Positions 10,684-22,582 of a DNA stretch of 64,000 nucleotides are shown piece after piece. The DNA lies in the NCBI GenBank assembly GCA_014526335.1, contig JACTAT010000273.1:434001-498000 (forward strand). Reading direction: 5' to 3'. Source of the DNA: Chrysaora quinquecirrha (Eukaryota > Cnidaria > Scyphozoa > Semaeostomeae > Pelagiidae). The position numbers were made by a program, and so were the translations under genes. The stretch's first letter is position 1. Every line of letters begins with the position of its first letter. The notes under the pieces were generated by a model, which was not told the DNA's origin, searched no databases, and saw nothing but the letters and a program-made list of their open reading frames with translations.

Positions 10684-13600
10684 TTAAAATTTAAATTCCG
10701 ATTTCTTTTTTAGACTTTTCGTAACAAAAGATGAAACCAAAAGAAGACACTTAGTATCTTCTTGGTTAAGCAGCCATATAAATTTATTTCGAGTGCTTAA
10801 ATGACCTACGGATGGGTATGAGCGTTCAATTTTGATCAAAAGATCTCTTCTTTCATTCTCAAAAAGTGGGCATAACATAAGAAAATGAATTTCGTCACCC
10901 AGAATTTTATTTCCCATAGTGGTGCAGTATTTACAGTATCTTTCTGATCTTAGAATTTTATTTTTACCAAATCTTCCAGCCTCAATTTCTAAGTTATGTG
11001 CACTTAGTCTTAATTTTGACAAACATTGCCTTTTATTAAAGTCAGAAATTGCATCTAGATATCTTTCAAATTTGAAAACAGTTTTAACTTCAGCGTATGT
11101 ACACAGTTTTCTATTTTGTACCCGATGTTCGTGAAGATTGGACATGATTTGACTCAAAGTAATTGTAGACTTTTGATTTGATAATACAAGGAACATCAGA
11201 GGAAAGAATACCATATTTATCCCTTAAACTATTAGCTTTGGAGAGCCAATTTACTTTACCAGAAGCAGCGTCATTTAAAAGAAATCGAAAGCACTTTAAA
11301 ACATACCTATTTGACTCTACATTACTTAGTGATTCAAGGCGACGAAGAAATTTGAGAATGTTAACATGTCTATGCAACTGAAGCTTAATTCTTCCAAGTT
11401 CAGCATAAATTGCATCGGAATTAGTCGTCGATTTGACACCTAGTATATATTTGCAAGCAGATAAGTGAAGACGCTCTAAGGTTATGTAGTCATCGAATCC
11501 CCAAATTTCGGATGCATAATTGAGAATGGGTACAATTGTTTGATCAAAAAGGTACAGGAACAAGCTTGGTTGTAATCCGTCAAATTCCTTACATTTATTA
11601 ATTAATGCAAAATATGCTTTGCTAGCTTTCTCTTTAATAAGATCAACATGTTCATTGAAAGAGCCGTTTGATTGTATTGTTACACCGAGGTATTTATAAG
11701 ATTCACACTCTAATACATCTTTGCTGCCCAAATGCCATATCCTTTTATTTTTAGAAGCACGCTTGTTTTTCTTAATTACCATTACTTTCGTTTTTTTACA
11801 TTTACTTCCATTTGGATATTATTTGTAAAATTGTGTAATACATGGAGTTGATTTTGTAAATCTTCGGGAGTTTCTGCTAGAAGAACCAAATCATCAGCAT
11901 ACAATAGTGTGTTGAAAATATCATCACCTAGTCTTACACCATTTGATTCAGCACTAATTGTGTGATTTAAATCATTCAGAAATAGTTCGAAGAGCATTGG
12001 ACTTAAGATACAACCTTGACGAACTCCACGAGCACAACTGAAATAGTTAGTTAAGCCATCACTAGCACGAGCACAGGATTTTACTTTAGAGTACAGAGAT
12101 GAGATTATCTTATAAAAATTCCCCTTTATACCATTGGCAAGCAACTTTCTGAGTAACAAGGAGTGTGGAACAGAGTCAAATGCTTTCCTAAAATCAACAA
12201 AACAGACATAAAGACTTTTATTATTGTTAAAGGAGTTTCGAATCAGTGTATTAAGAGTTAATAGATGATCTGAAGTTTGATGCCCTTTTCGGTATGCAAT
12301 TTGATTTTCATCAAGAATGACATAGGTATCTAAAAAAGTGTTGAGTCTTTGCAAAAGAATTCCCAAAAAAAGTTTGCCAAAAATGCTTAAAAGAGTTATC
12401 CCTCTATAATTATCAAGATCTGACTTTTCACCACCTTTGAAAAGAAGAACAACAATACCCACAGCCCATTCCTCAGGAAATTCGCCCAAGTTTAAAATTT
12501 TGTTAAAAAGTTTGGTGAAGACAGATAAGAATGAATCATCTAAACTTTTCAGAAGTTCTGTAGTAATAAGATCAATTCCCGAGGCTTTGCCACTTTTAAG
12601 CTTTGCGATCATAGACTTGACCTCATCAAAAGTTATCTCAGAATTGAGAATGATGTTGACTTGATCAGCCTCGTCTTCAGGAAGAGGGTCGATCTCTACA
12701 CTGCTTTCAGTTTGAGCATTACTTGAATTGTTTGAATCCAGAAGATTACTAAAATAATCATACAGGGTGTTTTTATCAAACTTATCGTCATTTGATTTCC
12801 TTCGACTGCTTAACAACTTCCAAAAATCTTTTGGGGAAGACGATTTCAACATTCTGAGTTCTGATTTTCTACTTTCATTGTAGTTTTTCCGTTTCAATTT
12901 CAGCATTTTATTATAAATACTTCTTTCCGAAAAATATGCTTGACGCAAGGGTACCTTAGTTTCATTTAAATCATTTTTCAGTGCATTTTGATACTTTTGC
13001 GAGCCTTATTTAGTGATTTCTTTGCACTTGCACATTCGTTATCATACCAGGGACATGATTTACTCTTTCTATTGACACGTTTATGAGGATCTTTGAAAAT
13101 TTTTTTGGATTTCATAGACGAATTAGAAATTTCTACCAATTTACAACGTAGTTTTGCAACTGTTACTTCAACTGGGACTGCCGAGTTATCAAGTTCTTCA
13201 CTAACAAGGTTTAAAAATTCTTGGACTTTTTCATTCTGAATAGCTAGAATGATATTTTCATAGCTGTCTTCATCAGGAACGAAACGCTTAGTATAATCAT
13301 TTTTTAGTTTTTCAGTAGGGCTCAAGTGTTGTGCTTCATTTAATATTTCATTAGAACCAAAAGATGCTGATTTGTTTTCAGGTGTGCTACCTAGTTTCTC
13401 AGTTTTAATTGAAATCTGAACAGGGACATGGTCAGAGAACTCATTCAGATCTCCAACTACTAAATCACTTATATTTACCAGAAATTCCTGCTTACAAAGA
13501 GCATAATCAACTACACTATTTCCCTTAACAGTGAAACAAGTAAATTGATTTGATTTTTCTTTATTAATTCTGCCATTCAAAATACGAAATCCAGAAGATT

Positions 13601-14327
13601 TACAAAATGCCAGCAATTCCCTTCCATTTGAATTCAAATTACCAAGGTCTTGCGTATTACGTAAATCAAGAGCCTTATCAGGAACATAATCCTCGTCTAA
13701 TGGAAGAAAGTCATCATTTTCGTCATCGTAGATAAAATCATTATGATTGCTTGTTCTAGCATTCAAGTCACCCAAAATTAAACAATTTCCTAATTGATCA
13801 TACTCAGCACAATCCTCAAGCATGACATCAAAATTGAAACAAAGACCGCTTTTGAACCAATAAGAATCAGCAGGAGGAATATATGCCATACATATTAATA
13901 AATCTTCGGCAAAACCAAAGCTTTCCTTATCTAATTTGCACCATACTCTGTGAGAATTCGATGACAAGATGCTGAAATATTTCTCAATATTTTTACGAAC
14001 AAGAACGGAAATTCCCCCAGATGCTCTACCTCGTACACTTTGTCTAGCACCTAATTGGTTGAATTCACGAAATTCACAAGCCCAGTTAATATTCTCTAAA
14101 TCATGCTTCTCACGCCATGTTTCACTAAAACAAATTATATCATTTTTTTCTAGAATATCATTAAAATTACTATCATTTGAAAGTTTCGCAATTTTATGTT
14201 GTTTTAACCCATTAATATTCCAAAAACAGATGTTTAACCTATCATGATCCTTTATATTTCTTAAAATTTGATTTTCAGCTAAATTGATTTCCAGATCTAT
14301 AGGTTCGAGACCGCCTTGGCTAAGATC
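10684..14327 (-). pseudogene. LINE ORF2: APE endonuclease + reverse transcriptase, three frameshifts
   Basis: The frame opens straight after the ORF1 TAG and stays open. The endonuclease shows CFWNINGL, SETW, CLILGDLNART and FSDHVPVQI. The reverse transcriptase has GKASGIDLITTELLK, FVDFRKAFDSVPH, ARGVRQGCILSPMLF and the catalytic YADDLVLLAE. The C-terminal CX2C...HX4C knuckle reads RYCKYC and HFLMLCPLF. Frameshifts lie at an A run (plus-strand T run 12995-12998), at a second A run (11791-11797) and around 11110-11190. No in-frame ATG exists before the endonuclease core, so this protein seems to depend on ORF1 translation. Confidence 0.9.
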
Positions 14328-15122
14328 CTATTCATTTATTAAACCACGTATTAGATCATTGTAATCATTAAAAGAATTGACATGGAATACACTATCATTC
14401 CCTTGAAACTTACACCTTATTTTCCCATCGATGGTCCAGACTGATTCTATTCCCAGCTCCTCTTTTTTGTCTAGAATATTGTTAAAATATTCTAGAATGC
14501 CATGGGCGAGGTCTTCTCTGAAGGTGACATTCTTGGCCTTTCGCTTTTCTTTCATTACCTTTGCCTTTGTTTTGTGCGAAAGGCACTTTACCAGGATTGC
14601 TCGAGGCTTTCCATCACTCCTTCGCTTTCCTGTTCTGTGAACGATATCTATTTCTTGAGCATCAACCTCAACACCAATCTCTTCCTTTATTATGTTGATG
14701 CTCTTCTCTTCTACTGCTTCATCTGCTTCTTCTGCAACCCCAAAGAATCTAAAAGAGGCTTTACGGCTGTACTGCTCTTGCCTGTTTTGCTCAAATCTTA
14801 ATTCCTCAATCTCATCGGAGTGCTTCTCTAATTCTTCCCTCGCTACATTGATTTCGGCTGAGTTTTCTTCTCCGGCTTTTGAGACAGTATCGATTCTGTC
14901 CTTCAAATTCACCATATCATTCTCCATTCTATCAAGCCTATCTTTTATGAAATCTTGGTTCTCCAAGATCTTACTTTGACCATGCTGCAAACCTTTTATC
15001 ATAGCCACTAGTTCTCTGATGCCAGGAACTCCAATTTTATTTAGATCGATGTTAACAGGCATTTCCAATTTGTTTGAAACTCTTCTAGGTGTTACATAGA
15101 TAGTACTTTCCACACTTTCCAT
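14328..15122 (-). CDS. LINE ORF1 protein (coiled coil + RRM-like)
   Basis: This is a 264-residue nucleic-acid-binding protein of L1-ORF1 type. I chose the ATG at 15122 (MESVESTIYVTPRR) because the frame above it only offers a TTG. Residues ~35-125 are a long heptad-like coiled coil (DRMENDMVNLKDRID, EELEKHSDEIEELRFEQNR). Next comes an RRM-like segment (FRFFGVAEEAD, IDIVHRTGKRRSDGKPRAIL) and a C-terminal domain. Such proteins trimerise and coat the element RNA. It ends in TAG at 14328-14330, and ORF2 continues in the same frame directly afterwards. Confidence 0.85.
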   Translation of the reverse strand: MESVESTIYVTPRRVSNKLEMPVNIDLNKIGVPGIRELVAMIKGLQHGQSKILENQDFIKDRLDRMENDMVNLKDRIDTVSKAGEENSAEINVAREELEKHSDEIEELRFEQNRQEQYSRKASFRFFGVAEEADEAVEEKSINIIKEEIGVEVDAQEIDIVHRTGKRRSDGKPRAILVKCLSHKTKAKVMKEKRKAKNVTFREDLAHGILEYFNNILDKKEELGIESVWTIDGKIRCKFQGNDSVFHVNSFNDYNDLIRGLINE

Positions 15123-15341
15123 ATTAAAACTTCGATTAAATATATGATAAAACAAAAACTACGATTCAATTAACTATAACAGGAGCTTCGAAAAACACGT
15201 CCGCTCTCGAAAAAAGCGTATTTGATCTAAGTACAAGTCTATTAGTCTTCTCCAAATTTTTGCATAATGTTATAAAACTATCACACCATAGAGATTCTTT
15301 TGAACATACACACAAATTTATATGTGGAACAACGTTTTTAA

Positions 15342-15420
15342 TATAGCCTGCGTGCAGCTTCAACTCATCTAACCGAAAGAGTAGAGTCTGCGCAACAACG
15401 AACGAAAGCTTGTACAGCTG
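15342..15420 (+). repeat. ~75-bp segment shared with 48228-48306 (upstream flank A)
   Basis: The segment includes CATCTAACCGAAAGAGTAGA and then GTCTGCGCAACAA. The same sequence in inverted orientation lies at 48228-48306. It sits ~180 bp upstream of the DUF6589-like gene here and ~210 bp upstream of the RecQ-like gene there, on the sense strand of each. Homology stops sharply after GCTTGTACAG on one side and at AGCCTGC on the other. Confidence 0.85.
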
Positions 15421-15599
15421 AGTCAGCAAAACCTTACCCTCGTTTTCAAGCCAACCAGCCGCACGAGTGCCGCGGCGAGTTTTTAGCTGTCCGCTTCACA
15501 TTGAGGAACTGTTGAGCTTTGAGCTTTTGCTTTTGTCGACTGTTCTTCGTCAGCAGAAACGTGGTCGTAAAGTTTTCTCCGAGTTATTTGCCTTGAGAA

Positions 15600-18500
15600 A
15601 TGTCTTGCATTTTGTGTTCTGCTGCTATATCCAGAGATAAGCGCTGGGATTACAATCTAGTGAAAGATGGTGGAAAAAGAGGATTCGATGTGGAAGAGCT
15701 GCTGCTTGGATTAGGAGTAGCTGTTGTGAAGTCCTCAGCATCAAATTTTGACTACATATGTCAGGCATGCCTTCGTCTCTTGAGGAGAATAGATGGTGCT
15801 CGAAAGGAAGTAAAGGAGCTTGAAGAAGAAGCCATCGGCAAATATAGAGCTGCTTCCTTGAAGAAAGATCCTGCAGTGAAATCAACTTCATAAAAACGTG
15901 CTCTTTTTGCTGGAAATGAGGAGGCAGGGCCTAGCCGTAGTCTTGGAGACTCAAACATGGCCGACCTACAAACACCCTCGAAGACTATTCGTCTGGTTAA
16001 GGGAAGTGCACAGCGAAGACCTTCAATATTACAGCTTCCAAGTACTCCAACGTCTGGGGATGCCCCTGTATCTTTGCCTCCACCACCGTCGCCCATTACA
16101 GAAGCCAACAGTAGTACAAAGGTCTTTGTGAAAATGGTTTGGTCATCACAGACAAGGGAGAAAATACTTCCAGTTGAACTAAATTCTGTTGGCTCCATGC
16201 TTTTCCGAGGGACGTACAAACAGATTGTTGCAGCTGTGTGAAGTTAAGAGCAAACCTTGTTGAACTCTTTATGAAGGAGATTCACAAGGAATGTATTCGT
16301 CTTTGTGGCACAAGAAAAAATACGAGCCTTCTAACTCCAAACGTGCCCAGAAGATTGCTAGCAAGAGTCCAGCAAAGGTAAAGCCAGCTAATTCTACAGA
16401 GGTATCTCCAAGTTGTTTACGCCTAACGAAAAGGAAGATATCTTACAGTTCAAGCTGGAAAACCTTGACATAGAACTGAAAGAGCAGGCACCATTGATGA
16501 GATCGGCCCTCATGGCTATGAGCTGGCGAAGAAGTAAGCTGAAGGATTATGACGTGTTTCATGCCCCATCTATTTGCATGTCAGCAGCTGTTTGTCTGAA
16601 GAACAGGTCAACGAGAATGACTGTGATGCAGCTAATCATTTCTCTTATGCTGCAACACTCTGGATTTATGGTAAGTAACGGAAGTATGTATTACTGATGT
16701 CAAATTTGTCCAATTAAAGGTTTTGTGCAAATTTTCACTCATTAATCTTGGTCTCTTCAAACAGGCTGCACTGCTGAGAATGAGTTCTCTACGATTGGCT
16801 GTCTCTCATACATTTTTGTATAAGAAATTGGATGAGTTTGGGCTCGATCATCTTGAACACATCTTCGACAGTATCAAGAAGGAAGGTAAAGCATTGTCTC
16901 AAGCAACTTGTCCCTTGAATTCGAATCGCTAGAACAAGGTTGTCAACTGGGTGGGCTTGATGATAACTGAAAACCGAATATCAGGGGCATACCTGGATTC
17001 TGCCAAGCCTCCCTTAGAAAAGCTATTGGAAATGGAGAATGGTCTTTGTCTTCCTAGCAACATTGAACACTCCCATCAGCGCAGATATTATATTGCGCTT
17101 TGTCGAAGAATCGCAGTGAAGTACATGAAATGCCTGCAAAACTTTGACGACTGCACCTCTAAACACATCAAGCATCAATATTTCAGTCTGACATGTCAGC
17201 AGACAAAGACTGTAAGAAATTAAGCATACTTCTTTTTGTATCATTCTCTTTACTTTGAAACTTCTTGTATTGGATGCTAATGCTGGTTTTGCAGAGATGT
17301 ATTTGAAATCACTTTCTCTTAAAATGGCCTTCTAAAACGGAACCAAAAATGCTTGAAGCGCGGTTATATCATGCTCTTTTAGATGTTCATATCTGTTTAG
17401 TTGTTGCGGAATACGTTTTTATAATTTTTTTTTGACTTATGCATAATTATACATTTTTAATTTTCTTGATATTCAATAAGGTTTCAAACATTAATATTGA
17501 ATCAAATATATCTTTTTTCATTGCATTTGTAATAGTTTATTTACCCTTTATCAACTGTTTGTATTTCATTAAGATGTTTGCGGAAATGATATATGAGGAT
17601 GAGAATCAGGCCACTGGGATGCAGAATGTGATGACACATCTGCACAGTTATGTCCCATCTGTTCGTGAATCAGACAGTCTAGTCTTTGGAAAGCAAGGTG
17701 AGTAAATTGCTTGCTCCAGTTGGAAAATGGATTCACTCCAAGAGAGCGACTGGAAGGTATACATCTAGAGGTAGCAGATTTCCATAGTGGTATGAAGTTT
17801 TTGCAGGTATGTTTCACATTTTAAAGTTTTTCTAGTTCCAAATTTCCAGCATCTGAAAACGGCAAGACCATGTTCCTCCACTGCAATACTTGACCTTAGA
17901 AGTTAGCAGTAACAATTGATCTGCAGTACTCACTTTTCTATTTGCATGGTACTGCTCATTGTCTTTGGTAAAATTAAAAATACAGCACCTTCATTTAGCA
18001 AGTTATCAGTTGCTGGAAGTTTGAATAAAGATTTTTACAGATCATGAAAGCTGCCTTGTTGAAATTAGAAAGAATTCATTGAAAACTTTTTTATTTCCAG
18101 CTTGTGTATGACAACTTCTACAATCCAAAGGCTACAACAGACAAGTGTACTTTGTTCTCTGACAAAGTGCTGATAAACAGGAGAAATCTTAATACAGATG
18201 TCAGCAAAAATGTCGATGGCTGCAAAAAGTTTTTCTTGCTTGAAGTTCATGCCAGGATTGTAGCAGGTTTCTGCAAGGTTCTTGGACTCAGCAGCCCTGA
18301 CCAGATGTTTGTGAGTAAGGAGTTTGAGGCTCTAACATGTGCTGGCAAGGAAGATCAACAGAAGTTTCTTGACACAATTTCCGCTGAAGTTGTAGATAAA
18401 TTTATTGTAAGATCAGAGGCAATGGAAAGCATGGTTAAGAGCAAGTCTTATGAAGACTGGTTGCTTTCCAGCAACAGGAGAAATGAAGAAGGTCACTTCC

Positions 18501-19279
18501 TGTATAGATCTGAGGGATGTCACAGGACATTCAAATTTGATGGGAAGAGAAGAGTAGAGCATGAGAAGGGTCACAGGCTGCATAAGGAAATTGATATCAT
18601 TCCTCCAAGCCAAGTTACAGATGACATGTTCAGTTATCAGTGTTCACTTTTGAACATAGGAATGGTGATCCTCAACTTCTTTGATGCAGTCTCAGAGGGA
18701 GATGGCCAGCGAGTTGTAAGATGCTGGAAGTTTATGCTTCCTTACCTTAAACATGATGGTGCTCGTAGTAGAAAATATGCGTTGGAAGCACTTTTCATTT
18801 TCTGCCAAATTTATGCCATCTTGTCTCCCAGAGAGGCCCACAGGCTAATCTGGAATCGTTTCCACAAGAACAAAACAGGACATGGTGGCAATATTCCATT
18901 GGATCTTGCTTTGGAGCATTATAACAATTTGCTGAAAACAATTGTCAAACACCTTGGTCCAAATGCAACAAATCCTAAGGTCCTTGAGCGCTACTGCAAA
19001 GCTCTCACTGTTAACAAGGCACTTCTTCAGAACTTTGACAGCAGTTGCGGTGTAATAAGAAGATCTGGCAAGCATGTTGAGGCTAATGTTTCAAATGATT
19101 TGCAGAAGATAGTTAAGGAGGTGATGAAGAATGAAGCCCTTTTTTTAAAGCCAGGTAGAAGCTACCAGTCATTTGCTGGCATGGACGCAACATTGCTTAA
19201 GAACTTCAGTGTGGATGACATGCACCAGTGGATTGATGAGCACAAGAAATACATCAGACTCCATAAATCTGGACGTTAA
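15600..19279 (+). pseudogene. DUF6589-like multicopy gene, disrupted
   Basis: Exon 1 (ATG 15600) has a zinc-binding pattern CILC...YICQAC. In-frame TAA at 15891-15893 precedes a continuing frame to 16239 (KVFVKMVWSSQTREKILP, RGTYKQIVAAV). Next are ANLVELFMKEIHKEC (to a donor near 16378), an exon to about 16670 (SICMSAAVCLKNRST, donor GTAAGT) and an exon near 16765-16887. The piece 16936-17215 reads LDSAKPPLEKLLEME and SHQRRYYIALC. The pieces near 17578-17805 give HLHSYVPSV and RERLEGIHLEVADFHSGM. The last exon (~18103-19279) stays open for 391 codons. 'HLH-YVP', 'ERLEG' and 'DFH' fit the DUF6589 family, which is repeat-associated and of unknown biochemistry. The stop, several frame changes and a probable internal deletion near 16930 make it a pseudogene. 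Confidence 0.72.
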
Positions 19280-19829
19280 CTTTTGGTAAGTTTGAGAAAT
19301 ATAACCTTTAAAAAAGGCTTGTTAATTAATTGAAAAAAAGTGACAGTGCCGTTAGGAAAAGCATGATTCTGCGTTTTCAAATTTGTTTTAAGATAAACAA
19401 ACGGACTGATATATTTCCTGGAAGATTTAAGATTTCTGAACTTGTTTTTTTAAATGATAGGAAAAATGGATAAGGCCATCAACTTGATTTTTGGGTCCAC
19501 CATTAAACCAAATTTGAAACATTGAATGCATGTTTCCAAGAAGGGAATTGTCGCAATACTAATGTACCATATATATAACATTGTCTTTAATATTTCTCTG
19601 CATTGTTTGAGAAACAAAACAAGTTCTCAGCGAAAATTCTCATACTTTTTATGCTTACCAATGAGTTTTGGTCTCTGTACCAATTTTACTCTAGTCACTA
19701 ATGAAACTCCTCTACCACAACAGCTACCTAAAGCTAACATAACTAACAGGTATAATATAAAGTTCTGGTTTCGAGAAATACTCATACCATAGAATAGATG
19801 TAGTTTGTTCCTTGTAGTAGTTTTCTACA
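19280..19829. other. no gene seen between the DUF6589-like gene and the shared 3' segment
   Basis: AT-rich sequence without a supported reading frame. It probably contains the 3' untranslated region of the upstream gene. The corresponding interval behind the RecQ-like gene (45490-46011) is not similar to it. Confidence 0.4.
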
Positions 19830-20476
19830 GTTCAGTCATTTGGTTGCTAGTGGTATTTTTAGTCAGTGATTAGTGTAATTTAGTTTTTCTTAGGAGTGCA
19901 CCTTATGTAGCATTTCTTTTAGTTACTTGCTTCTTTATCTTTTAAGGTGAACATGTCACTTGTAGAGGTTGAAGGATTTTCAATATGTTTTTGAAAGTTG
20001 AATTTAGTTGGTTCTGCAGATTTGATGACTTGTATTTCATGACAGACACTGAGTCTCATGGAAATGTTTCTGTTTTGTAACTGTTTTGAAGAGCTTGATT
20101 TCCATTTCTTTTTATTTGTATAGATTTCATCACTTTGCTGTTCTTGCAATGTTTCCCCTGTATTTTTATATGCCAGATAGATAGGGTAAATGTTTGGGTG
20201 GGTGTAGAGGTTGTTTGGGAGGGGGGAGTGAAAGTGATAGTAGGGTAAGGGGGTTGGGGGTTAGGGGATCAAGGGGTTGCAGGAGTAGGTAAGGGGTTTT
20301 AAACTGGATGCATTGCTCTGTTTTCTTGTAGGCTGTTCTCCATATGGTTATAGCAAGGAGGCTATCAGTCTTTGTGATATAATGGTGCAATTTATGTACA
20401 GTAGCATTAAAATTGTACATTAGATAGACTTTGTAATAGCCATTGATTAGACTCTAGTGATTTAAGCCATTTATGT
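19830..20476 (+). repeat. ~640-bp segment shared with 44876-45490 (downstream flank A)
   Basis: It matches 44876-45490 in inverted orientation. Landmarks are GTGCACCTTATG, AAGGTGAACATGTCAC, TCATGACAGACACTGAGT and GGTTATAGCAAGGAGGCTAT. Identity is high with small indels, and a purine-rich stretch near 20,200-20,300 differs most. On the sense strand it follows the DUF6589-like gene here and the RecQ-like gene there. Confidence 0.88.
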
Positions 20477-20484
20477 GTAATGTT

Positions 20485-22436
20485 TTATAAATCCACAAAG
20501 GACACTTACCTGAACTACCAGTGACTTATTTATGACTGAAAACTGAAGGGATTATACAGTAATATAGTACAAGATTGCTATGCTCATTCTTTTTGGGCAT
20601 CTGCTCTGTAGAAATTCTATGTTAAATTCTTTGTCATTTTAATTTGCAATAACTTTCATGTCATATTGTTTCTACATTGCTGATTGCTAATAATAGCAAT
20701 GTGTCAAGTAAGTGCATGTCACAACATTTACTCATTGGCTCATAGCACTATTTCAATCTGAATCTAACTGCAGTCAGTATTTTTAGATGTCAACAGGAAC
20801 CATGACATGTGCTTTGATATTCATCTGCTTGAATTGTGTGTAGATTAGAATTAGTATGTAGTGAAGATTCTTGTACACATGCTTGGAGTGCCTGGCAATT
20901 GTCTATTATTGGAAATTCATCAAAGATGTTTTCTTTTATGCTGTTCTCAATATTGGTCCCATTTTTCCACTCCACAATCATGCTTATCATAAGAAGTCTT
21001 AGGAACTTACCCTGAAATGCAGGCACATGTTAGGTCTTGTGACAGAATCTATTTCTAAAAACTGTCGAGCAATCCTACACAACCAGATCAAGTTGTCAGC
21101 TCTAAGTTCATAACTCCCCAGCTTTTTGACTAACTATATCCTTATGTCAATTCATGGTAATGACAACTAACAACTTGTTTGTAGAATTGGTCAAGGGTTT
21201 CCAGGTTCTTTTACAGCATTTTTAGCTTAGTTAGTATTTCTAAGCACTGCATTGTATCACGAAGACTGACATGCTGATATGGGCTTATGGTAAGTATGAG
21301 ATGTTATGTTAATTATGGTTAGTAGCAAATGTGCCATATCATTGTAAAATTATTAGAGTTATTTAATTTTTTTGCAAAGCAGTAGATTCTCAAAGTGAAA
21401 CGAAGTTTACAATTTTGTATTGCCTTTGACTGTACTTTTTACAATTTCTTTGTGTGCTTCTTGGGTCTTTAATATGTTTCATGGTATTTCCTATGTAAGA
21501 AAAGCCTTTCCAAGTCATTTACAGGAGCATAATATCAGTCGGAGGTGGCAATTAAACAGATGTAATAGAAGAAACACTTCCACAAATAGCATACCTATTT
21601 CATTTACACATCCTGATACCTTGAGAAAACTGCCTTAAATAAATTACCTTGTATACATGTATGTATTATGATTTAAATATTGCAACATTATGAATATTAA
21701 TTTAATTACTAAAAGCTTACCATCACCAAAAGAGCCTTCATGATATAATGGTGCTAAATACATAATTCTATAAGGGCTACTTTGAATATCTACTTTCAAA
21801 ACTTGAAAAAATACCCTTGACCAATTCTACAGACAAGCTGTTTATCTCATTACAGTCATGCATTTGACAAAATAACACACTGATGAGAAAGCAGGGAATC
21901 AAAAAGTATAACAAACAGTGTTACCTGTAGCATTGCTCAACAGATTTGAAAAATACAAAGATTCCGGTAAAAGGTCTGCTAAATGTCTGGAGTTTTTTTG
22001 GGTGGTGTAGACCATGAAATCTTAAATAACAATTTATCAAAGGTACTGTCAGGAAACATGCCTACTAGAATCTCTGCAAATGTATTCATCAACAAACAAT
22101 CTAAAATACAACCACCACATGCAAATCGCAACATGCTCCATGGTCACTGCATACAATCTCAAATACAAAGACTTGCTTTTGTTTGAAAACAAATTTTTGC
22201 ATTAACCACCGAGTTCATGCTGTAACATACATTGAAATGCACATTTCTCAAACAGTAATGAGGTAACAAGCACTTTCATGGGGTAACAAGCAATTTCATG
22301 ACACAGTGAAAAAATAACTAAATAAGGAATTTCCAATATGCAGTCTGCATGATGCTAAATTTTTTTTTACATAAAACCTTAAATGAGATAATCTTAAGTG
22401 AGAAAGTTCAGGTAAGTGTCCTTAATGAATTTATAA
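20485..22436. repeat. old, diverged inverted-repeat structure
   Basis: The outer ends match in inverted orientation: AAGGACACTTACCTGAACT near 20,500 against its complement near 22,415. The inner ends match as TGTAGAATTGGTCAAGGGT (21,182 on) against its complement near 21,815-21,833. GAGCAATCCTACA near 21,068 and GAGCAATGCTACA in the other arm are intermediate matches. Arms of about 0.6-0.7 kb around a ~0.6-kb centre suggest the remains of a large inverted-repeat element. No gene was seen inside. Confidence 0.5.
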
Positions 22437-22444
22437 TACAACAA

Positions 22445-22582
22445 GCGCGGCTCAGGCAAAGGGTCCAGGCTAGATAAGCCCTGCTTTTCCTGGATTGTAT
22501 AGGGTAGCTACCATTGCAATTTGTATGAATTTGTAAGTTAGTTATATCCTATGAATAATATTGAATTGAATTGAATTGAAAA
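22445..22582 (+). mobile_element. 3' end of a LINE with (AATTG)n tail
   Basis: The segment ends in four to five copies of the 5-mer TTGAA after TATCCTATGAATAATATTG. A conserved-looking block (AAGCCCTGCTTTTCCTGGATTG) precedes a short 5-bp microsatellite tail. LINEs of CR1/L2 type end in short tandem tails of this kind. No coding part remains. Confidence 0.5.

Larger units (their letters stand above)
10412..15165 (-). mobile_element. near-full-length LINE (non-LTR retrotransposon)
   Basis: On the minus strand the order is ORF1, ORF2 (endonuclease, reverse transcriptase, zinc knuckle), a 3' untranslated region and a poly(A) tail seen as the T run at about 10413-10423. The 5' limit is uncertain; I place it just upstream of ORF1. 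A target duplication was not found. ORF2 is broken by three frameshifts, two of them at A runs, but the overall structure is complete, so the insertion is fairly young. The clade (CR1/L2/Jockey-like) cannot be fixed by eye. Confidence 0.88.

Noticed and set aside
14328..15155. Start of LINE ORF1 at 15155
   Set aside because: The codon there is TTG; the first ATG is at 15122 and fits ORF1 better.
20166..20420. Minus-strand open frame of 84 codons near the purine-rich tract
   Set aside because: It is low-complexity (Leu/Pro from the tract), and the homologous segment at 45 kb does not keep the frame.
15342..20476. Terminal inverted repeats for the DUF6589/RecQ cassette
   Set aside because: Only the 8-bp word TAGAGTCT is shared between the upstream segment and the complement of the downstream one, within chance, so I do not claim TIRs.
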